DNA of 64,000 nucleotides from Verrucosispora sp. WMMD573 (GCF_027497175.1 NZ_CP114901.1:868001-932000); one strand, 5' to 3'; counted from the first letter of the stretch, positions 35,329 to 44,542 are shown. Notes: generated from the sequence alone by a model not told the origin. Numbers and translations: made by a program.

Positions 35329-38192
35329 CGGTCCCCGCTTCCCCGAGAGTTCTCGCCCACCAGGGCGAGGAAGGCGTCCTCCAGGCGGCGCCGGGGCACC
35401 ACCCGGTCCACTGCGATCCCGGCCCGGACCAACTCGGCGACCACCTCGCTGCGGGCGGTGCCGTTGGTGTCCACGACCAACTGCCCGTCGGCGTCGTCCA
35501 GCACCCGTACCCCACCGAGGCCGTCGAGCACGCTCCGGGCCGCGGTCGGGTCGCTCACCTCGACCAGCACGCTGGGCGAGTCGCCGACGATCTCCTCGAC
35601 CGGTCCGGAGGCCACGATCCGACCCTTGTTCACCACCACGGCGTGGGTGCAGGTCTGCTCCACCTCGGCGAGCAGGTGACTCGAGACCAGCACCGCCCGT
35701 CCGTCGGTCGCGTACCGCTGGAGCACCCGCCGCATCTCGGCGATCTGCGGCGGGTCCAGCCCGTCGGTCGGCTCGTCGAGCACCAGCAGTTCCGGCAGAC
35801 CGAGCATGGCCTGGGCGATGGCGAGGCGCTGCTTCATGCCGTGGCTGTACTTACGCACCCGCCGGTGCACCGAGGAACCCAGCCCGGCGATCTCCAGTGC
35901 CTGCTCGAAGTGGGCGTCGCCCTCCGGCCGGCCGGTCGCCCGCCAGTACGCCTTCAGGTTCTCCAGGCCGGACAGATGCGGCAGGAACCCCGGCCCCTCC
36001 ACCAGTGCGCCGATCCGCGACAGCACCGGCGAGCCGGGCACCAGCCGGTGCCCGAAGACGTAGATCTCCCCTGCGGTCGGCTGGGTCAGCCCCATCAGCA
36101 CCCGCAGCGTGGTGGTCTTGCCGGCGCCGTTGGGCCCGAGCAGACCGACCACCTGACCGGGATGCACCTCGAAGTCCACCTCGGAGACCGCGACGAAGCC
36201 GTCGGCGTACTCCTTGCGCAGCCGGCGCACGGCCAACGGGGTGTCCGCGTACTCCGGGTGCACGGAGGTGTCCTGGCGACGGTGCCGGCGGCGCAGCACG
36301 GCCACGAGCACGACGAGCCCGACCACGATCGCGGCGAGCAACCCGACCAGGATCCAGCGCCAGAGCGCCGCCTCGGTGGGGATCGGGTCACTGTCGACCG
36401 TCGGCAGGCTGATCGGCGTGTCGCCGACCGCAACCGAGTAGACCGCCGGCTCGGTCGGGGTCGTGTACGCCTGGTCCGAGGTGGCCACCACCAGCCGGAG
36501 CCGGTGCCCGGCCTCCACCCGGTGCACGATCGCCGGCAGGGTCACGGTGACCGGCGCGGCGGCGTCGATGCTGGCCGGCAGGTCGTTGAGCCGGATCGGC
36601 GCGATCAGCCCGCTGGGCAGGGTGGCCGCCCCCTCCGGGTCGACCACGTAGAGCTTGGCGAAGAGGACCGCCTCGCCGCTGCTCGACGCGGCGCGCAGCG
36701 ACACGGTCGGCGCACCGACGATGTCGACCGCCTCGGTCAGCGGCTTGGACTCGAACCGGGCGTGCTGCCCGGGTATGTCGCCGGCCACCCCGCTGAGCAG
36801 CGAGCCCAGCGAGCCGGCGAACGGTACGGAGGAGATCGCGGCCGGGTTGCCGCCGGGCGGGTTGGCCACCGGCTGGACCGGGCCGGCCAGGGTGACCTCG
36901 ACCCGGGAGTCGCCGCCCAGACCCGGATAGTCGTCGGTGCGGTAGCCGGTGGCGACCAGGCCCCGGTCCATCGCGTCGAAGCCGGCGATCCGGGAGAAGG
37001 TGAAGGTGTCGCCGGGCGCGTCAGCGTCGCCGGCCACGTAGTGGTCGAGCCACTGCGCGGTGAGGAACTTGACCCGGTCGGAGTCGGTCTGCGGTCCGGA
37101 GCCACCGTCGTGGCCGCCGGTGAACCAGGCGACCCGCACCGGGGTCCCGTTCGCGGCGATGCCCCGGGCGTTGGCGTCGGCCTCGGCGAGCGGGAAGAGG
37201 GTGTCCGCCGCGCCCTGCACCAGCAGGGTTGGCGCGGTGATCCGGTCCAGCACCCCGGTTGGGCTGGACCTGCGCAGCAGGTCGACGGCGGCCTGGTCGG
37301 CCCGGCCGGTGGCGGCGATGCGCAGGTACGCGGCGCAGACGTCGGTGGCGAACCGTCCACAGGAGGGATCGGGCAGACCACCGACGGCCGGTGCGCCGGG
37401 TGCGGTGCCGGGCCCCTGGCCCGGAGCGGGGCTGGGCGGACCGGCACCCGGCGCGCCCTCCGACGTCTCGGCGCCGGTGCCGGAGATCCCGGCCGGACCG
37501 GAGCCGACGTTTCCGCCACCGCCGAAGAAGATGCCGGCCCACCCGGACTTGAACACGCCCTCGGTCGGCTCGCCGCCGGTGCTCTCGGGCAGGAAGGCGC
37601 GGGACAGGTCGTTCCAGGTGATCATGGGAACGATCGCGTCGACCCGCTGGTCCTGGGCGGCGAGCAGCAGTGACAGCGCACCACCGTAGGAGCCGCCGAC
37701 CACACCCACCCGTGGGTCACCGGTGGCGTCGGTACGGATCTCCGGACGCGCGGCCAGCCAGTCCAGCAGCCGCTGCGCGTCGCGTACCTCATGGTCGGGA
37801 CTGTCCAGGTGAATCTTGCCGCCGCTGCGACCGAAGCCGCGCGCGGTCCAGGTCAGTACGGCGTATCCACGGTCGGCCAGTTCCTCGGCGTCGGTACGGA
37901 CCGACTCCTTGGTGCCGCCGAAGCCGTGGGCGAGCAGGACCGCCGGTACCTCGCGGCCGGCGGCGGCGTCACGCGGAAGGTACAACGTGGTGTCCAGGTC
38001 GACCGGCTCGTTCCCGTCCGCTCCGGACCGGACGGTAAGCATCGCGGACTCGGTACGAAAGCCCGGCCGGTCCGGCCAGACCGCCCACACCGCGGCCACC
38101 GCCAGCAGGACGACAGCCGCAGTGGTGGCGACGGCCCGGCGACCGGTGGGCAGGGCACGTCGGATCCGCGCGGCCGAGAACGGCGATCTCAT
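35325..38192 (-). CDS. fusion of an extracytoplasmic CocE/X-Pro-type hydrolase and an ABC ATPase
   Basis: Single protein of 955 residues. Order: N-terminal TM helix (about 22-42), alpha/beta hydrolase (about 55-440) with nucleophile Ser about 164 in GGSYGG and His about 361 in TGGHDGG, a beta-rich X-Pro C-terminal-like domain (about 440-590), a second TM helix (about 611-633), then a cytoplasmic ABC ATPase with Walker A GPNGAGKTTT (about 687), signature YSHGMKQRLAI and Walker B LLVLDEPTDGLDP. Two helices put the hydrolase outside and the ATPase inside, so peptide or ester cleavage may be tied to export. ATG 38192 has TACCGT seven bases upstream. A Gly/Pro-rich insert follows VFKSGWAGIFFGGGG. 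Confidence 0.92.
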   Translation of the reverse strand: MRSPFSAARIRRALPTGRRAVATTAAVVLLAVAAVWAVWPDRPGFRTESAMLTVRSGADGNEPVDLDTTLYLPRDAAAGREVPAVLLAHGFGGTKESVRTDAEELADRGYAVLTWTARGFGRSGGKIHLDSPDHEVRDAQRLLDWLAARPEIRTDATGDPRVGVVGGSYGGALSLLLAAQDQRVDAIVPMITWNDLSRAFLPESTGGEPTEGVFKSGWAGIFFGGGGNVGSGPAGISGTGAETSEGAPGAGPPSPAPGQGPGTAPGAPAVGGLPDPSCGRFATDVCAAYLRIAATGRADQAAVDLLRRSSPTGVLDRITAPTLLVQGAADTLFPLAEADANARGIAANGTPVRVAWFTGGHDGGSGPQTDSDRVKFLTAQWLDHYVAGDADAPGDTFTFSRIAGFDAMDRGLVATGYRTDDYPGLGGDSRVEVTLAGPVQPVANPPGGNPAAISSVPFAGSLGSLLSGVAGDIPGQHARFESKPLTEAVDIVGAPTVSLRAASSSGEAVLFAKLYVVDPEGAATLPSGLIAPIRLNDLPASIDAAAPVTVTLPAIVHRVEAGHRLRLVVATSDQAYTTPTEPAVYSVAVGDTPISLPTVDSDPIPTEAALWRWILVGLLAAIVVGLVVLVAVLRRRHRRQDTSVHPEYADTPLAVRRLRKEYADGFVAVSEVDFEVHPGQVVGLLGPNGAGKTTTLRVLMGLTQPTAGEIYVFGHRLVPGSPVLSRIGALVEGPGFLPHLSGLENLKAYWRATGRPEGDAHFEQALEIAGLGSSVHRRVRKYSHGMKQRLAIAQAMLGLPELLVLDEPTDGLDPPQIAEMRRVLQRYATDGRAVLVSSHLLAEVEQTCTHAVVVNKGRIVASGPVEEIVGDSPSVLVEVSDPTAARSVLDGLGGVRVLDDADGQLVVDTNGTARSEVVAELVRAGIAVDRVVPRRRLEDAFLALVGENSRGSGDR

Positions 38193-38199
38193 TGGGCAC

Positions 38200-38205
38200 A
38201 CGGTA
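38200..38205 (-). promoter_or_regulatory. leaderless -10 of the ABC-hydrolase fusion gene
   Basis: TACCGT on the minus strand, seven bases before ATG 38192. Confidence 0.55.
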
Positions 38206-38560
38206 CGGCCCAAAACCTGAGTATTAGCTGAGATCCGCCGTACGTCCGTTCTGGTAGCCCGATCGGCATCCGGCGAAGGTCATCCGCACACCGTCCAGTC
38301 GGCGAACCTTTGAGATGACTTCGCATCGCGGAAATTCCTGCCTTTCACTTGAAAAGATACTCAACTACGCCTATCTCCCGCATCAACGGCACCCACCGTG
38401 AGCAAATTGATCGCCGTGAGTTACATCGCTCGAAGTGACGCAAAGCTGACGGTTGCCGACCGACCGATAGCACCAGGCTTCGATTAGTTTTCCGGTCCGG
38501 CGCACGGGACCGGCTCGTCGACGCCGTCGGACAACCTGCGCCATGCCGGAGGAGACAACC
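38206..38560. other. 355-bp divergent intergenic region before the conservon
   Basis: No coding frame with a ribosome site is seen. The middle part (about 38320-38400) is AT-rich relative to the genome. It separates the leftward ABC-hydrolase operon from the rightward conservon and should hold the conservon promoter and any regulator sites. Confidence 0.6.
38349..38377 (+). promoter_or_regulatory. candidate promoter of the conservon operon
   Basis: TTGAAA (38349-38354), a 17-base spacer, then TATCTC (38372-38377). A plausible housekeeping-type promoter, though about 180 bases ahead of the first start codon. Confidence 0.4.
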
Positions 38561-39733
38561 ATGACCGTTCCCGCTCCGCGGGTCCGTCGCCGACCCCGGA
38601 CCCCGGGCCGGCTGTTGCCGCTGCTACTCGCCACCGCGCTGCTGCTGCCGGTGGCGTTCCTCGTCGTACAGGCACACGAGTTCGTCGACAACGACCGCGA
38701 TGTGGTCGCGCGGGAAAGACTCGGCGTCGAGTACCTCCGCGCCCTGGCCCCGGTGACCGACGCGCTGGTCGACGCACAGAGCGCCGCCGTCACCGGGCGG
38801 TCGCTGCGCCGGGACCCGCTCGACCAGGCGGTCGAGCAGGCCGCCACCGTCGACGCGCGCATCGGTGGCGAGTTGAGCACCAGTGAGCGGTGGGCCGGGC
38901 TCCGCGCGAAGTTGGAGGCGCTGCCCGAACGCTCACTGACCGACCCGGAGGCCGCCTTCACCGTGTACGGCGAGATCACCGACCTGCTGCTGGCCCTGCA
39001 CAGCAAGGTACGGGAGACCTCCGGCCTGATCCGGGACCCGGGGGTCGACGCGTACTTCCTTCAGGACGGCGTCGCGGAGGAGATGCCGGAGGCGCTGGTG
39101 GCCGCCGGCCGCCTCACCGACCTGGCCGTGCTGATGAGCCGCCGGTCCGCTGCCGAGCGGCTCCAGTCGCTCAGCCAGATGGCCACCCTTCGGGCTGCCG
39201 CCCTGCAACCCGCCAACGACCTGGCCAACAATCTTCGGGCGGTGGTGGAGAACACGGAGAGCGCCGACCTCGGCGCAAACGTGCTCACCCCCTTCGACGC
39301 CTACCAGCGGGCTGTCGAGACGATGGCCCTGCACTCCCAACCGGTCGACCGGGCCGGCACGGTCGACACGACCCGGCTCCTCGCCGCCCGCAACGAGGCA
39401 CAACAGGCCGCGAAGCAGCTCCACCCGGTCCTCCTCGACGAGATCGACCGGCTTCTGGCGGAGCGACTCGACGGGTTGGACCGGGATCGCCTGCTGATCC
39501 TCGGCGCGGGCGGCCTCGCCGCACTGCTGCTGGTCGGCTTCGCGGTCAGCGGCTGGATGTCCCGTCCGAGAGACATCTCTGCCGCCCCGGCGGGCGGCGG
39601 CCTGCCGACTCCCCCGTCGGGCGTCCAGTGGGCTGCCGTCGGGTCACGTCCCGCCGAACCACCACCGGCGCTCCAGCCGGTGGGACAGGTCCACGAGCCG
39701 GATCGGTGGAGGCCGTTCGATGCTGCTCGGTAG
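38561..39733 (+). CDS. two-TM sensor-like membrane protein, first gene of the conservon operon
   Basis: Protein of 390 residues: a basic N-terminus, one TM helix (LPLLLATALLLPVAFLVV), an extracytoplasmic helical domain of about 270 residues (ETSGLIRDPGVDAYFLQDGV; LSQMATLRAAALQPANDLAN), a second TM helix (LLILGAGGLAALLLVGFAVS) and a short proline-rich cytoplasmic tail. There is no kinase or methyl-accepting domain. The layout is that of a receptor half without output. Its last 14 bases overlap cvnA, implying co-translation, so it may present a signal to the CvnA kinase. Strong ribosome site GGAGGAG before ATG 38561. No precise family recognised. Confidence 0.78.
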   Translation: MTVPAPRVRRRPRTPGRLLPLLLATALLLPVAFLVVQAHEFVDNDRDVVARERLGVEYLRALAPVTDALVDAQSAAVTGRSLRRDPLDQAVEQAATVDARIGGELSTSERWAGLRAKLEALPERSLTDPEAAFTVYGEITDLLLALHSKVRETSGLIRDPGVDAYFLQDGVAEEMPEALVAAGRLTDLAVLMSRRSAAERLQSLSQMATLRAAALQPANDLANNLRAVVENTESADLGANVLTPFDAYQRAVETMALHSQPVDRAGTVDTTRLLAARNEAQQAAKQLHPVLLDEIDRLLAERLDGLDRDRLLILGAGGLAALLLVGFAVSGWMSRPRDISAAPAGGGLPTPPSGVQWAAVGSRPAEPPPALQPVGQVHEPDRWRPFDAAR

Positions 39734-42287
39734 GCTCCGCATCCGGGGCAAACTGACCCTGCTGGTGACCATTCCCCTGCTCTGCATGCTGGGGCTGACC
39801 CTGCCGGTGGTCTGGGAACGAGCCGGCGTGGCGCAGCGGGCCGCCGACATCGACCAGACCGTCCAGCTCGCCAGCCGGGTCGGCACCCTGCTCCAGCACC
39901 TGCAACGGGAACGGATGCTCGCCATCGGCCTCCTGCTCGGGCAGGTCGAGCGCAGCACGCTGGTGCAGGAGATCGCGGAGGTGGACGACCGGATCGTCGA
40001 TCTGCGGGTCGACTTCGACGGCGACCTTCCGGCCGAGGTGGACGGAGCACTCGACGGCGTTGCGCAACTCGCCGAGGTACGCACCGCCGTACTGGCCGGA
40101 CAGGCAACGCCGCCACAGGTCATCGGCGCGTACGGGCCGGTGCACATTGCCCTGATCGACTCGTTGCGGCTGCCGCACGACGTGGACACCCGGACCCCGG
40201 CCGGGCGGCAGACGCTGGCCCTGGACAGCATCCTGCGCAAGAGCGAGGGCCTCAGCGGCGGCGGTGCCCTGATCGTGTTGGTCGCCTCCTCGCCGAACCC
40301 CCAGTTCGCCACCGCGTTCGTGGCCAACATGGCCACCCTCCAGTCGGAGAGCAGCAAGATGCTCGACCTGCTCACCCCGGAGCAGCAGGCGCTGGTGAAC
40401 ATCGAGCAGACCGCGGTCGACGCCCGGACCAGCCCGGAGTTTCTCCAGCAGAGCGCTCAGGACCCGGTGGCCGCGGTGGCGGACATCCCCATCCAGGCCC
40501 TTTTCCCCACCGTCTCCTCACTGATCACGCTGGGCCAGTTCGTCGAGAAGAAACTGGTCGCCGACGTGACCGCCGAGGTACGCGCGCAACGGCAGACGGC
40601 GCTGTCCGGGGCGTACTGGGTGACCGGGCTGGTCGCGGTGATCCTGGTCGGCGTGGTGCTGCTCGCCCTGGCCATCGGCCGCACGGTGACCGGGCCGTTG
40701 ACCCGGCTCACCCGCTCCGCCGACCGGGTCGCCCGGGTCGCCGAGTCCGAGCTGGTCCGGGTGGCCGACGACGAGACCGACAACGCCCAACCCGTCCGGC
40801 TCGATCCCGTCGACGTCCGCGCCCGGGACGAGGTCGGCGACCTCGCCCGGGCCTTCGAGCGGGTGCAGAACACGGCCGCGAGGCTGGTGGAACGGCAGGC
40901 GGCGAGCCGACGCAACGTCGCCCAGATGTTCGGCCACGTCGGCCGGCGTACCCAGAACCTGGTCGGTCGACAGATCGCCCTGATCGACCGGTTGGAGCAG
41001 CAGGAGACCGATCCGGGGCGGCTGGAGAACCTGTACCGGCTCGACCACATCTCCAGCCGGCTGCGGCGCAACGCGGGCAACCTCGTGGTGCTCTCCGGTG
41101 CGGTGGGTGACGTCGCGCACGTCGCACCGGTTCCGCTGGCCAACGTGGTCCGCCTCGCCCTCGGTGAGATCGAGGACTACACCCGGGTGGACGTCCAGGT
41201 GCCCACCGAGGCCGCCGCGGCACCCGCGATCGTCGGCGACCTGGTGTTGGCGCTCGCCGAACTGATGGAGAACGCCACCGTCTTCTCGCCGCCACACACC
41301 CGGGTGCTGGTCAGTGGCGAACTCACCGACAACGGCGTAGAGCTCACCGTGGTGGACCATGGCATCGGCATGACCGAGGCGCGGCTGACCGACGAGAACG
41401 CCCGCCTGACCCGCCGGGAACGGCTGGACCTCGCCCCGACCGAGGTGCTGGGGCTGTTCGTGGTGGGTCGGTTGGCCCGCCGGCACCGGTGGGCGGTCGG
41501 TCTCGCCGCCACCCCGGGCGGCGGCGTCACCGCAACCATTCGGATTCCCCGTACGTCGCTGGTCGTCGGGACGCCCGAGCCGGCTGGCCCGCCGGTTCCA
41601 CCGGTCGGCCGGGCCGCGCCGGTGGCCGCCCTGCCGGCCCGGCACCAGCTCGAACCGGTGCCACCGACCCGGGACAACCCAACGGCGGTGGACCTGTCCA
41701 GCCCGGCGGCGGATCCGGTCGGGTTCAACCCCACGCTGCTGACCCGGGCCACCGAGAGCATGGAGCTGTCCGAGTCCTGGGACGCGTTCGCCACCGGCCC
41801 GGAGCCCGCCGGGAAGACCGACGCGGCATCGGCCGCCATCGACCCGGCGACCGTGCCGGTGCCGCAGATCGCACCGGCGTCGGCTACCCCGCCGGCCCCG
41901 ATGCCCGGCATCCGGCAGCGGGTGCCCGGCGCCAGCCTGCCGAGGACGGCGCCGAGAGTGGGCCCGGTCGACTCCAACGGCGTGGACCCCAGCGCCGCTC
42001 GCGCCGCTGTGGAGGCATTCGAGTCGGGGGTACGCCGGGCCGAGCTGAGCCAGGCCGACGCCCTGCCACAGCCGGTTGAGCCGCCCGCTCCCCCGGGGCT
42101 GTCCCAGCTGTCCCGCAGGGTGCCCGGCGCCAATCTGATCGCGCAGCTACCGCAACAACCGCTCAACCAGGACCCGGGCGATCCGGCCGAGGTCCGCGAT
42201 CGCATCAACGCGTTCGAGACGGGCGTCGCCCGGGCTCTGCGCGATGTCCGTAACGACCGCAGCGACGATGAAGGAACGCCACGTTGA
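39720..42287 (+). CDS. cvnA: conservon sensor histidine kinase-like protein CvnA
   Basis: Membrane protein of 855 residues. TM1 (about 13-31), an extracytoplasmic NIT (nitrate/nitrite sensing)-type helical domain (about 50-290), TM2 (about 298-322), HAMP-like linker, the dimerisation helix with candidate phosphoacceptor His in YRLDHISSRLRRNAGNLVVL (about 438), then a HATPase domain with N-box LAELMENATVFSP (about 510) and DHGIGMTEARL (about 546). A disordered C-terminal region of some 230 residues has two repeats of a basic motif (RQRVPGASLP; SRRVPGANLI). In Streptomyces, CvnA works with CvnB-D as a membrane G-protein-like complex. Confidence 0.93.
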   Translation: MLLGRLRIRGKLTLLVTIPLLCMLGLTLPVVWERAGVAQRAADIDQTVQLASRVGTLLQHLQRERMLAIGLLLGQVERSTLVQEIAEVDDRIVDLRVDFDGDLPAEVDGALDGVAQLAEVRTAVLAGQATPPQVIGAYGPVHIALIDSLRLPHDVDTRTPAGRQTLALDSILRKSEGLSGGGALIVLVASSPNPQFATAFVANMATLQSESSKMLDLLTPEQQALVNIEQTAVDARTSPEFLQQSAQDPVAAVADIPIQALFPTVSSLITLGQFVEKKLVADVTAEVRAQRQTALSGAYWVTGLVAVILVGVVLLALAIGRTVTGPLTRLTRSADRVARVAESELVRVADDETDNAQPVRLDPVDVRARDEVGDLARAFERVQNTAARLVERQAASRRNVAQMFGHVGRRTQNLVGRQIALIDRLEQQETDPGRLENLYRLDHISSRLRRNAGNLVVLSGAVGDVAHVAPVPLANVVRLALGEIEDYTRVDVQVPTEAAAAPAIVGDLVLALAELMENATVFSPPHTRVLVSGELTDNGVELTVVDHGIGMTEARLTDENARLTRRERLDLAPTEVLGLFVVGRLARRHRWAVGLAATPGGGVTATIRIPRTSLVVGTPEPAGPPVPPVGRAAPVAALPARHQLEPVPPTRDNPTAVDLSSPAADPVGFNPTLLTRATESMELSESWDAFATGPEPAGKTDAASAAIDPATVPVPQIAPASATPPAPMPGIRQRVPGASLPRTAPRVGPVDSNGVDPSAARAAVEAFESGVRRAELSQADALPQPVEPPAPPGLSQLSRRVPGANLIAQLPQQPLNQDPGDPAEVRDRINAFETGVARALRDVRNDRSDDEGTPR

Positions 42288-42754
42288 CCAGCCCGCACGT
42301 GCACGAGAACCTCGACCACCAGAGCCATCCCGCCGGGGACCTCAGCCCCGAGGCCCGCACCTTCAACTGGTTGCTGGATTCCTTCACCTCCGGGACCGCG
42401 GGAGTGGTGGAGGCGATCGCCGTGTCGTCGGACGGCCTGCTGATGGCCATGTCCGCGATCAAGGACAGGTCCAACGCGGAGCGTCTCGCCGCGGTCGTCT
42501 CCGGGATGACCAGCCTGGCCGGCGGGGCCGCCAGCTGGTACGCGTTGGGCGGCCTCAACCGCGTCGTGGTGGACATGGCCGAGGGCTACCTACTGATCAG
42601 CGCGATCAGCAGCGGTTCGGTGCTCGGCGTGGTCGCCGACCGGTCGGCGAACCTGGGCACCGTCGCCTACGAGATGACCCTCTTCGCCGGTCGCGCCGGT
42701 GGTGCGCTCACCCCGCGCCTGATCGCCGAACTCAAGAACTCCGTTCAGCAATGA
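42284..42754 (+). CDS. cvnB: roadblock/LC7 domain protein CvnB
   Basis: Protein of 156 residues with one roadblock/LC7 domain (FNWLLDSFTSGTAGVVEAIA; AVSSDGLLMAMS; DMAEGYLLISAISSGSVLGV), a fold that docks on small GTPases and may act as regulator of the CvnD GTPase. It starts at TTG 42284, overlapping the cvnA stop by four bases (TTGA), with AAGGA about eight bases upstream. A C-terminal segment KNSVQQ ends at the overlap with cvnC. Confidence 0.94.
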   Translation: MTSPHVHENLDHQSHPAGDLSPEARTFNWLLDSFTSGTAGVVEAIAVSSDGLLMAMSAIKDRSNAERLAAVVSGMTSLAGGAASWYALGGLNRVVVDMAEGYLLISAISSGSVLGVVADRSANLGTVAYEMTLFAGRAGGALTPRLIAELKNSVQQ

Positions 42755-43233
42755 ATCCCGACGCCGCCGGTGCGGAACAGGAGCCGGTGATTCGCATCCG
42801 GCCCTACCTGCGCGAGTCCTCCCCGGCCGGCTCCGCCGGCCCGGCGGGCGCACCGGCGGCGATCGGGCCGGAGCCCGAGGAGGCCGGGCCGACCGGGCCT
42901 CGCCCCTTCGTGCTCACCGCCGGCCGGGTGGCCGGCGCCGACCCCACGATCGGCCTGGAGACCCAGGTGACCGCCCGACCGACCACCGAACCGTGGAGTG
43001 TCACGGCCACCCGGTTGAGCCCGGAACTCCAGGCCATCGTGGCGCTCTGCGGTGAGCCGATCTCGGTGGCCGAGATCTCCGCCAAGACCCGGTTGCACTT
43101 CGGCGTGACCCGAGTGCTGGTGGGCGATCTGCGCGCCGCCGGCCACCTGGACGTACACGTGACCGACGCCGACGACGCCCTCGACCCCGACGTCATCCTG
43201 CGAGTGATTGATGGACTCCGTGCAATCTCCTGA
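42751..43233 (+). CDS. cvnC: DUF742 protein CvnC
   Basis: Protein of 160 residues. The first half is disordered and Pro/Ala/Gly-rich, and has a VIRIRPYLRESSPAG segment. The second half is the DUF742 winged-helix-like domain (LSPELQAIVALCGEPISVAE; RLHFGVTRVLVGDLRAAGHL), which ends with PDVILRVIDGLRAI. Its ATG 42751 overlaps the cvnB stop (ATGA). CvnC is part of the conservon complex and its molecular role is poorly known. Confidence 0.93.
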   Translation: MNPDAAGAEQEPVIRIRPYLRESSPAGSAGPAGAPAAIGPEPEEAGPTGPRPFVLTAGRVAGADPTIGLETQVTARPTTEPWSVTATRLSPELQAIVALCGEPISVAEISAKTRLHFGVTRVLVGDLRAAGHLDVHVTDADDALDPDVILRVIDGLRAIS

Positions 43234-43996
43234 CTGGCCCGCCGCGCCACCGGGCGCGCTCGCCGCCAACAGCGCCGCAGCCCGCTACGGCGGTCCGACG
43301 CCGACCCCACCGTCCATCGGCCGGGCCACGGCACCACCGCCACCGCCACCGCCAACGGCCCATGCTGCTGCCCCGGCGCCGCCGCCGTACCGGCCGCCGG
43401 CCGCGACACCCGCCACCACGGGTACCCATCGGGCGACCCCGCCGATCCCGGTGAAGATCCTGGTGGCCGGCGGCTTCGGAGTGGGCAAGACCACCACCGT
43501 GGGCTCGATCTCGGAGATCGCCCCGCTGACCACCGAGGCGGAGATGACCACCGCCGGGATCGGGGTCGACGACCCTGGTCAGCGCTCCGGAAAGACCACC
43601 ACCACCGTGGCGATGGACTTCGGTTGTGTCACCATCGATCGAAGCCTGAAGCTCTACCTGTTCGGCACGCCGGGCCAGACCCGTTTCGGCTTCATGTGGG
43701 ACGACCTGGCCCGGGGTGCGCTCGGCGCACTGGTGGTGGTCGACAGCGCCCGGCTCGACGACTGCTACCCGGCGATCGATTTCTTCGAACGGTCGGGACT
43801 TCCGTTCGTGGTCGGGGTCAACGCCTTCGACGGGCGGTTGGCGCACGACCTGGGTGCGATCCGGTGGGCTCTGGCGATCGGCGAACATGTGCCCCTGGTG
43901 CAGTTCGACGCACGGGACCGGCTTTCGGTCCGGGACGCCCTGTTGGTCGTCCTGGACCGCGCGCTGGACCGGGCCACCCGGGAGAAACGGGCCTGA
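43211..43996 (+). CDS. cvnD: conservon small GTPase CvnD with a proline-rich N-terminus
   Basis: GTP-binding protein of 261 residues. The G domain starts at about residue 78 with VKILVAGGFGVGKTTTVGS (P-loop), then FGTPGQTRFGFMWDD (switch II, DxxG replaced by GTPG as usual in CvnD) and the base-specificity motif VNAFDG in place of NKxD. Most CvnD proteins I know are about 190-200 residues; this one has an added N-terminus of about 75 residues rich in Pro and Ala (APPPPPPPTAHAAAPAPPPY). The gene overlaps cvnC by 23 bases. ATG 43211 is preferred to TTG 43208. No cvnE cytochrome P450 follows. Confidence 0.93.
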   Translation: MDSVQSPDWPAAPPGALAANSAAARYGGPTPTPPSIGRATAPPPPPPPTAHAAAPAPPPYRPPAATPATTGTHRATPPIPVKILVAGGFGVGKTTTVGSISEIAPLTTEAEMTTAGIGVDDPGQRSGKTTTTVAMDFGCVTIDRSLKLYLFGTPGQTRFGFMWDDLARGALGALVVVDSARLDDCYPAIDFFERSGLPFVVGVNAFDGRLAHDLGAIRWALAIGEHVPLVQFDARDRLSVRDALLVVLDRALDRATREKRA

Positions 43997-44038
43997 GCCG
44001 ACCGGCTCGCAGGCCCCTCGTGGGAAGGGGTGAGGCGG

Positions 44039-44542
44039 ATGAGAGGCGGACTGGACGAGACTCTGGCCCGGATGCGCCGGCGTGAGGAGGCGCTGCGTCG
44101 ACGGGCCGCGGACCCGACGGTGGCGGCCGACGACCAGCCCGGTCCGGGCCAAGACTCCGGTTGGAGCCGTGCCGACAGCCGCAATGCGGGGCCCGGCTGG
44201 CCCGGTGTCCGCGAACCGGTCCACCAGGCAGCGCCGCGGCACCCGGTCGAGGACGTGGCCGAGGCGCTGCGCGCGGCCGTCGCGGCGCATCCGGGGGCAT
44301 CCGTCGCCGCCCGGGTCGAGCACGACGGGCAGGCGTACGACCTGCGGGTGGCCTGGGTCGATCAGGAGGTCACGGTCAGCGGACAGCCGGCCGAGCCGCC
44401 ACCGTCCTGGCCGCTGTCGGTCAAGACGGTGCCCGGCTGGTCCTCCGCGCAGGACGGGCTGAACGACGATCCGGCCGCCCGGCTGGCCGAGCTGATCCGC
44501 CGCGACCCGTCCCTGCTCGCCGGGGACGAACCCGCGGGCTGA
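44039..44542 (+). CDS. hypothetical protein downstream of the conservon
   Basis: Protein of 167 residues, not recognised. It begins with a charged helix (LARMRRREEALRRRAAD), has a disordered middle and ends with a small folded region (DVAEALRAAVAAHPGASVAA; YDLRVAWVDQEVTVSG) and LAELIRRDPSLLAG. There are no membrane segments. It lies 42 bases after cvnD on the same strand, so it may be the last gene of the operon. ATG 44039 has GAGG nearby; GTG 44030, with GGGAAGGGG upstream, is the alternative start. Confidence 0.68.
   Translation: MRGGLDETLARMRRREEALRRRAADPTVAADDQPGPGQDSGWSRADSRNAGPGWPGVREPVHQAAPRHPVEDVAEALRAAVAAHPGASVAARVEHDGQAYDLRVAWVDQEVTVSGQPAEPPPSWPLSVKTVPGWSSAQDGLNDDPAARLAELIRRDPSLLAGDEPAG

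Noticed and set aside
38561..44542. Biosynthetic or phage-defence island around the conservon
   Set aside because: The genes match the known cvnA-D set with ordinary base composition; no P450, nuclease or mobile gene is present.
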